This document shows, piece by piece, positions 4,603 to 9,218 of a stretch of 9,218 nt of DNA. Source of the stretch: an uncultured Clostridia bacterium (GTDB lineage Bacteria > Bacillota > Clostridia > UBA1381); NCBI GenBank assembly GCA_944391635.1, contig CALXUL010000141.1, positions 1 to 9,218 on the forward strand. Reading direction: 5' to 3'. Below the pieces are notes generated by a model. It searched no databases. It had not been told where the DNA came from and saw only the letters and a program-made list of their open reading frames with translations. The translations under genes were made by a program, and so were the position numbers. The first letter of the stretch is position 1. Each line of letters opens with the position of its first letter.

Positions 4603-7600
4603 ATGCTAAAAATGGGTATTGATGTTGGCTCAACCACAGTTAAAGCGGTTGTGCTTGAAAATGATAAAATTATATATTCCGACTATATGCGGCATTATTC
4701 AGACATAAAGAGCACAGTTAGAAAGCTTTTGTCAGATATAAAAGAAAAAGTTGGAGATAAACAAGCTCATATTTTCCTTACCGGGTCGGGCGGACTTTTG
4801 ATAGCCAAGCTGTTAAATCTTGGATTTGTGCAGGAAGTTATTGCGACTAAACAGGCAGTAAGCGAACTTTTGCCTGATACTGATGTCGTGATAGAGCTTG
4901 GCGGTGAGGATGCGAAAATTTTGTATCTTACCAATGGTCTTGAGCAGCGAATGAACGGTACATGTGCAGGCGGTACTGGTTCGTTTATTGACCAGATGGC
5001 AGGGCTTATGAAAACCGATGCGGCAGGTCTTAATGATTTGGCAAAAAAGCATACTACTATATATCCTATTGCAGCCAGATGCGGAGTTTTTGCAAAATCA
5101 GACGTGCAGCCGCTTTTAAATGAAGGTGCAGCGCGTGAGGATATTGCCGCATCAATTTTTCAAGCGGTGGTAACACAAACTATAAGTGGTCTTTCGCAGG
5201 GGCGACCAATTGGCGGAAATATTGTATTTCTGGGCGGACCGTTATATTTTTTGAGCGAACTCAGGGTAAGATTTGAAGAAACGCTTAAAAACAGGGCAAA
5301 AAAGTTTACGTCGCCTGAAAATGCACAGCTTTTTGTTGCGCTTGGTGCTGCTATGACAAAACAGAATACATCACCTGAACAAATCGGCGAACTGATAGAT
5401 AGACTGGATAACAGCCCGGCGGCGGAAAGCGAAATCACGCGTATGCGGGCGTTGTTTGAAAACGATGAGGAATACGCTGAATTTAACAGCCGCCACAGCC
5501 GTGATACCGCTGTTCGTGCAAGTCTTTCAGATGTTTCCGGAAGAGTATTTTTGGGTATGGATATTGGGTCTACTACCATAAAAGCTGTGCTGATTGATGA
5601 AAATGGCAAAATACTATATGATTTTTATTCAAAAAATGATGCAAGCCCTATTACTATGGGTGTGCGTATACTTAAGGATATATATAAGAAGCTTCCGGAT
5701 TCGGCACATATAGCAGGAGCCTGCGCTACCGGTTACGGCGAAAAGCTCATGATGGCTGCGCTTCGTATCCCGGAGGGCGAAATAGAAACAATAGCGCATT
5801 ATAAGGCTGCTGAATTTTTCCTGCCCGGTGTTGATTTTATAATTGACATAGGCGGTCAGGATATGAAGTGTATGAAAATTAAAAACGGCGTTATTGATTC
5901 AATAATGTTAAATGAGGCGTGTTCTTCTGGCTGCGGAAGCTTTATTCAAACCTTTGCAGAATCTCTCGGTTACGAAACGGCGGACTTTGCTAAAGAGGCG
6001 CTTCTTGCTAAAAATCCGGTGGATTTAGGTACACGCTGTACGGTGTTTATGAATTCGCGTGTAAAGCAGGCACAGAAAGAAGGCGCAACGGTAGGCGATA
6101 TTTCTGCCGGGCTATCCTATTCGGTTGTAAGGAACGCATTATATAAAGTTATAAAGCTGCGTGATCCCGAACTTATGGGTGAAAAAATTGTTGTACAGGG
6201 CGGCACATTTAATAATAATGCCATTTTGAGGGCATTTGAGCTGGTATCGGGGAAAAATGTGGTTCGGCCTGATATTGCAGGAATAATGGGCGCGTTCGGC
6301 GCGGCACTTATCGCAAAAGAGCGTGCAGGTGAAACCGGCAGCAGATGCGGTATAATTTCCGCCGAAGAGCTGGAAACATTTTCGTATACAGGAAGGATTA
6401 TACGTTGTAACGGCTGCGCGAATCATTGTAGGCTTACCGTCACAAAATTTGCTGATGGCAGAAGTTTTATCTCGGGTAACCGCTGTGAAAAGGGCGCAGG
6501 GCTTGCGAAAGAGACAAATGATTTGCCTAATCTTTATAAATATAAGTATGACCGGCTGTTTTGTTATACGCCGATTGCCCCCGATAAAGCGCCGCGCGGT
6601 GTGATGGGTCTGCCACGTGTGCTTAATATGTATGAGAATTATCCTTTGTGGTTTACGTTCTTTACAAAGCTCGGATTCTCGGTACAGCTTTCACCGGAAA
6701 GCTCACATGTCATTTATGAAAAAGGGATTGACTCTATTCCGTCGGAATCTGCCTGCTACCCTGCCAAAATAGTGCACGGGCATGTTCAGAGCCTTGTTGA
6801 CAGCGGGATAAAAAATATTTTTTATCCTTGTGTACCGTTTGAACAAATGGAATACAAGGATGCGGGTAATCACTATAACTGCCCTATTGTAACCTCTTAC
6901 CCTGAGGTTATATATAATAACATGGATAGTGTGCGCGGTGAAGATATGCACTTTTTATATCCATTTATAAATCTTGACGATAAGACATCTGCAAAAAAGC
7001 AGCTCTTTAAGGCATTATCAGTATTCGGAATACCTAAAAAGGAAATTGACCAGGCAGCAGATGAGGCATTTGAAGAGCTTGCAAAGTTTAAAAGCGATAT
7101 TCGCAAAAAAGGAGAGGAAACGCTCGTATATCTTGAGGATAATGATTTGCGCGCAATAGTGCTTGCAGGAAGACCTTACCATATAGATCCCGAGATAAAC
7201 CACGGAATACCTGAGATGATTACTTCACTTGGTTTTGCAGTTCTTACCGAGGATAGTATTGCTCATCTGGGACATCTTGAACGCGATATACGTGTTGTCG
7301 ATCAGTGGGCATACCATACCCGCCTTTATGAGGCTGCGGCGGAAGTGATAAAGAATGAGCGTATAGAACTTATTCAGCTTAACTCATTTGGCTGCGGGCT
7401 TGATGCTGTGACAACTGACCAGGTTCAGGAAATATTGCAGTCACATGAGCGCATATATACCACACTTAAAATAGATGAGGTATCAAATCTCGGTACTGCG
7501 AGAATTAGGGTAAGGTCGCTGAAGGCAGCAGTGAATGAACGGGCAGAAAATGCTTTTTCGCCGCAGGAAATTGAGCCGTACACGATACAAAGAGTCCCGT

Positions 7601-8907
7601 TTACGCTTGAGGAGAAAAAACGTCATACTATTGTATTCCCGCAAATGAGTCCGGTACATTTTAGGCTTTTTGAGGCGGTATTAAACGCTAACGGATATAA
7701 TGCAATTGTACTTGACAGTGTGTCGCCGGAGGATGTTGAGGCGGGTTTAAAGAGTGTTAATAATGATGCTTGTTATCCGTCAATTCTGGTTACGGGGCAA
7801 TTGATAAATGCCTTTAAATCCGGTAAATGCGATCCCGACTGTACATCGCTTATGATATCTCAAACGGGCGGCGGATGTCGTGCTACAAACTATATTGCAT
7901 TTATCAGAAAAGCATTAAAGGAAGCAGGATATCCGCAGGTGCCGGTAGTAAGCATAAACCTTTCGGGGCTTGAGGGTAACCCGGGCTTTAAACTTACTCC
8001 GCTGCTGCTTAATGACCTTGCAAAAGCATGTGTATTTGGAGATTTGCTTATGACGCTTTTGCTTGCCACTCGTCCATATGAACTTGAAAAGGGAAGGACG
8101 GATAGGGTTTACCGCACGCTTTTAGCTGAACTTTATGAAAACTTTGTGGCAGGGCGCCGGTCAAAACTCAAAATGTCGGCAACGGTTCGGCATATTATGA
8201 ATGCATTTCTTTCTATACCTACCGATGATGGAGCAATCAAGCCTAAAGTAGGTGTTGTAGGAGAAATACTTGTAAAATTTCATCCGGGAGCCAATAATAA
8301 CATTATAGACGTCATCGAATCGGAAGGTGCGGAAGCAGTAATGCCGGGCTTGCTTGATTTTATGCTTTATTGCCTTTATAACAGTAATTTTAAACATAAA
8401 AATCTTGGTACAAGTGCAGCTGTGGCAGCAATGTGCAACACGGGTATATGGGTGATTGAGCGATACCGTAAGGCAATGAAAAAGGCTCTTTTGGCAACAA
8501 AATATAAAGATCGTGCACCGGAATATATAAGTGAGATTGCAGAGGGCGCGCATACTGTACTTCAGCTTGGTCATGCAACAGGCGAAGGATGGTTTTTGAC
8601 CGGTGAGATGATTGAACTTATTAAAAAGGGTGTGCCTAATATAGTCTGCGTTCAGCCGTTTGCCTGTCTGCCTAATCATGTGACGGGTAAAGGTATGATT
8701 AAGGAACTGCGGCGGCAGTATCCTGAATCAAATATAGTTGCGGTTGATTATGACCCGGGAGCAAGCGAGGTTAATCAGCTTAATAGAATTAAGCTGATGA
8801 TAGCGGTAGCGTTTGAGAATTTGAATAAAGAAATGGAAGAAAAGGAAGCTGCAGCACGTGGCCGTACGGTAACGAAAAAGAAAAAACAGATACTCGAAAA
8901 GGCTTAA
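4603..8907 (+). CDS. Giant acyl-CoA dehydratase activase fusion (two BcrAD/BadFG ATPases plus two HgdB-like halves)
   Basis: A 1434-residue cytoplasmic protein related to 2-hydroxyacyl-CoA dehydratases and their ATP-driven activators. ATPase domain 1 (about 3-250): GIDVGSTTVKAV (5-16), ELGGEDAK (98-105), cluster-type Cys C121 and C160. ATPase domain 2 (about 315-575): GMDIGSTTIKAV (318-329), DIGGQDMK (415-422), C440 and C479. A linker carries C602, C605, C609 and C628. Two dehydratase-like halves follow (about 660-975, the DUF2229-type region, and about 1005-1400), each with an ACYP Cys (C718, C1057) and a later PFAC/SFGC-type Cys (C931, C1355). A charged tail ends the chain. The family activator hydrolyses ATP to push a low-potential electron onto a [4Fe-4S] dehydratase; the substrate here is unknown. 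GGAGG (4591-4595) lies seven bases before the ATG at 4603, and MLKMGIDVG is the normal domain start. No dehydratase partner gene is adjacent. Confidence 0.92.
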   Translation: MLKMGIDVGSTTVKAVVLENDKIIYSDYMRHYSDIKSTVRKLLSDIKEKVGDKQAHIFLTGSGGLLIAKLLNLGFVQEVIATKQAVSELLPDTDVVIELGGEDAKILYLTNGLEQRMNGTCAGGTGSFIDQMAGLMKTDAAGLNDLAKKHTTIYPIAARCGVFAKSDVQPLLNEGAAREDIAASIFQAVVTQTISGLSQGRPIGGNIVFLGGPLYFLSELRVRFEETLKNRAKKFTSPENAQLFVALGAAMTKQNTSPEQIGELIDRLDNSPAAESEITRMRALFENDEEYAEFNSRHSRDTAVRASLSDVSGRVFLGMDIGSTTIKAVLIDENGKILYDFYSKNDASPITMGVRILKDIYKKLPDSAHIAGACATGYGEKLMMAALRIPEGEIETIAHYKAAEFFLPGVDFIIDIGGQDMKCMKIKNGVIDSIMLNEACSSGCGSFIQTFAESLGYETADFAKEALLAKNPVDLGTRCTVFMNSRVKQAQKEGATVGDISAGLSYSVVRNALYKVIKLRDPELMGEKIVVQGGTFNNNAILRAFELVSGKNVVRPDIAGIMGAFGAALIAKERAGETGSRCGIISAEELETFSYTGRIIRCNGCANHCRLTVTKFADGRSFISGNRCEKGAGLAKETNDLPNLYKYKYDRLFCYTPIAPDKAPRGVMGLPRVLNMYENYPLWFTFFTKLGFSVQLSPESSHVIYEKGIDSIPSESACYPAKIVHGHVQSLVDSGIKNIFYPCVPFEQMEYKDAGNHYNCPIVTSYPEVIYNNMDSVRGEDMHFLYPFINLDDKTSAKKQLFKALSVFGIPKKEIDQAADEAFEELAKFKSDIRKKGEETLVYLEDNDLRAIVLAGRPYHIDPEINHGIPEMITSLGFAVLTEDSIAHLGHLERDIRVVDQWAYHTRLYEAAAEVIKNERIELIQLNSFGCGLDAVTTDQVQEILQSHERIYTTLKIDEVSNLGTARIRVRSLKAAVNERAENAFSPQEIEPYTIQRVPFTLEEKKRHTIVFPQMSPVHFRLFEAVLNANGYNAIVLDSVSPEDVEAGLKSVNNDACYPSILVTGQLINAFKSGKCDPDCTSLMISQTGGGCRATNYIAFIRKALKEAGYPQVPVVSINLSGLEGNPGFKLTPLLLNDLAKACVFGDLLMTLLLATRPYELEKGRTDRVYRTLLAELYENFVAGRRSKLKMSATVRHIMNAFLSIPTDDGAIKPKVGVVGEILVKFHPGANNNIIDVIESEGAEAVMPGLLDFMLYCLYNSNFKHKNLGTSAAVAAMCNTGIWVIERYRKAMKKALLATKYKDRAPEYISEIAEGAHTVLQLGHATGEGWFLTGEMIELIKKGVPNIVCVQPFACLPNHVTGKGMIKELRRQYPESNIVAVDYDPGASEVNQLNRIKLMIAVAFENLNKEMEEKEAAARGRTVTKKKKQILEKA

Positions 8908-8917
8908 TCATAGTTAT

Positions 8918-8945
8918 GCGCGGGCAGCAATTATGCTGCCCGCGC
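8918..8945 (+). terminator. GC-rich perfect hairpin after the activase gene, without a T tail
   Basis: Arms of 12 bp (8918-8929 and 8934-8945) pair perfectly around the loop ATTA, starting ten bases after the stop codon. No T run follows on either strand, so it is not a textbook intrinsic terminator. It may stop transcription weakly, or stabilise the mRNA 3' end. Confidence 0.55.
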
Positions 8946-8999
8946 GCCGAGTATTCTGCAAATGATTATATATAAAATGATATTTTTTCATATAAATGG

Positions 9000-9028
9000 T
9001 TGACAACAGGAGTTTGATGTAGTATAAT
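9000..9028 (+). promoter_or_regulatory. Sigma-A promoter of tRNA-Pro
   Basis: TTGACA (9000-9005), a 17-base spacer and TATAAT (9023-9028) match the consensus exactly. Transcription should start near 9035, about 18 bases before the mature tRNA. Confidence 0.9.
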
Positions 9029-9052
9029 AATTTCTGTCGGTTTTATAGATAT

Positions 9053-9129
9053 CGGGATGTGGCTCAGTTTGGTAGAGCACTACGTTCGGGACGTAGGGGC
9101 CGCAGGTTCAAATCCTGTCATCCCGACCA
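9053..9129 (+). tRNA. tRNA-Pro (anticodon CGG)
   Basis: A 77-nt tRNA with encoded CCA. Acceptor CGGGATG/CATCCCG, D stem GCTC/GAGC, anticodon stem CTACG/CGTAG with loop TTCGGGA (anticodon CGG at 9087-9089), T stem GCAGG/CCTGT with loop TTCAAAT. It reads CCG codons. A CGG isoacceptor is dispensable where a TGG tRNA exists, so another tRNA-Pro is expected elsewhere in the genome. Confidence 0.97.
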
Positions 9130-9130
9130 T

Positions 9131-9182
9131 ACCGAGTGTTCTTACAGGACTTAAGGGGTTCTGTATAGCACTCGGTTTTTTT
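9131..9182 (+). terminator. Intrinsic terminator of tRNA-Pro
   Basis: ACCGAGTG (9131-9138) pairs with CACTCGGT (9169-9176), an inner stem TACAG (9143-9147) with CTGTA (9161-9165) can extend with wobble pairs, and seven T (9176-9182) follow. It starts one base after the CCA. Bases 9183-9218 show nothing recognisable. Confidence 0.9.
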
Positions 9183-9218
9183 ATTTGCTTTTCAGCTTGC
9201 ACAGGCGGCATAGTGAAC

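Noticed and set aside
8161..8679. Minus-strand open frame of 172 residues within the activase gene
   Set aside because: Shadow frame of a long, well-supported coding region; no ribosome binding site or domain.

Overview
The window looks like a low-GC, Gram-positive, anaerobic member of the Clostridia. The evidence is strong AGGAGG-type ribosome binding sites, consensus sigma-A promoters, Firmicutes-like EF-Ts and S2, a Tn916-type integrase, and a very large protein of the 2-hydroxyacyl-CoA dehydratase activase family typical of strict anaerobes. No species can be named from the sequence alone.

Bases 1 to about 2270 are one end of an integrated mobile element and look more AT-rich than the rest. 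It holds a leftward gene cut by the window edge, then a rightward cassette of a small excisionase-like helix-turn-helix protein, a tyrosine recombinase and a 95-residue unknown protein, closed by a terminator. The leftward and rightward genes diverge from two exact-consensus promoters whose -35 boxes lie in the two arms of one 16-bp palindrome, so a single regulator could control both. Three TTGTGGTC direct repeats lie between the terminator and an initiator tRNA gene and are candidate integrase arm-binding sites. The recombinase end faces the 3' end of this tRNA-fMet gene, the likely integration target.

Bases 2273 to 4301 are chromosomal housekeeping genes on the minus strand: tRNA-fMet with its own consensus promoter and terminator, then tsf (EF-Ts) and rpsB (ribosomal protein S2) as an operon with one promoter, a leader of about 110 nt and a terminator after tsf. 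No pyrH or frr follows.

Bases 4302 to 8945 hold a divergent, apparently single-gene unit for a 1434-residue protein. It has two complete activator-type ATPase domains, a four-cysteine linker, and two consecutive dehydratase-like (HgdB-related) halves that resemble each other. The chain looks like a whole activator dimer plus dehydratase heterodimer folded into one polypeptide. Its substrate is unknown and no partner genes are visible. The last 270 bases hold tRNA-Pro(CGG) with an exact-consensus promoter and a strong terminator.
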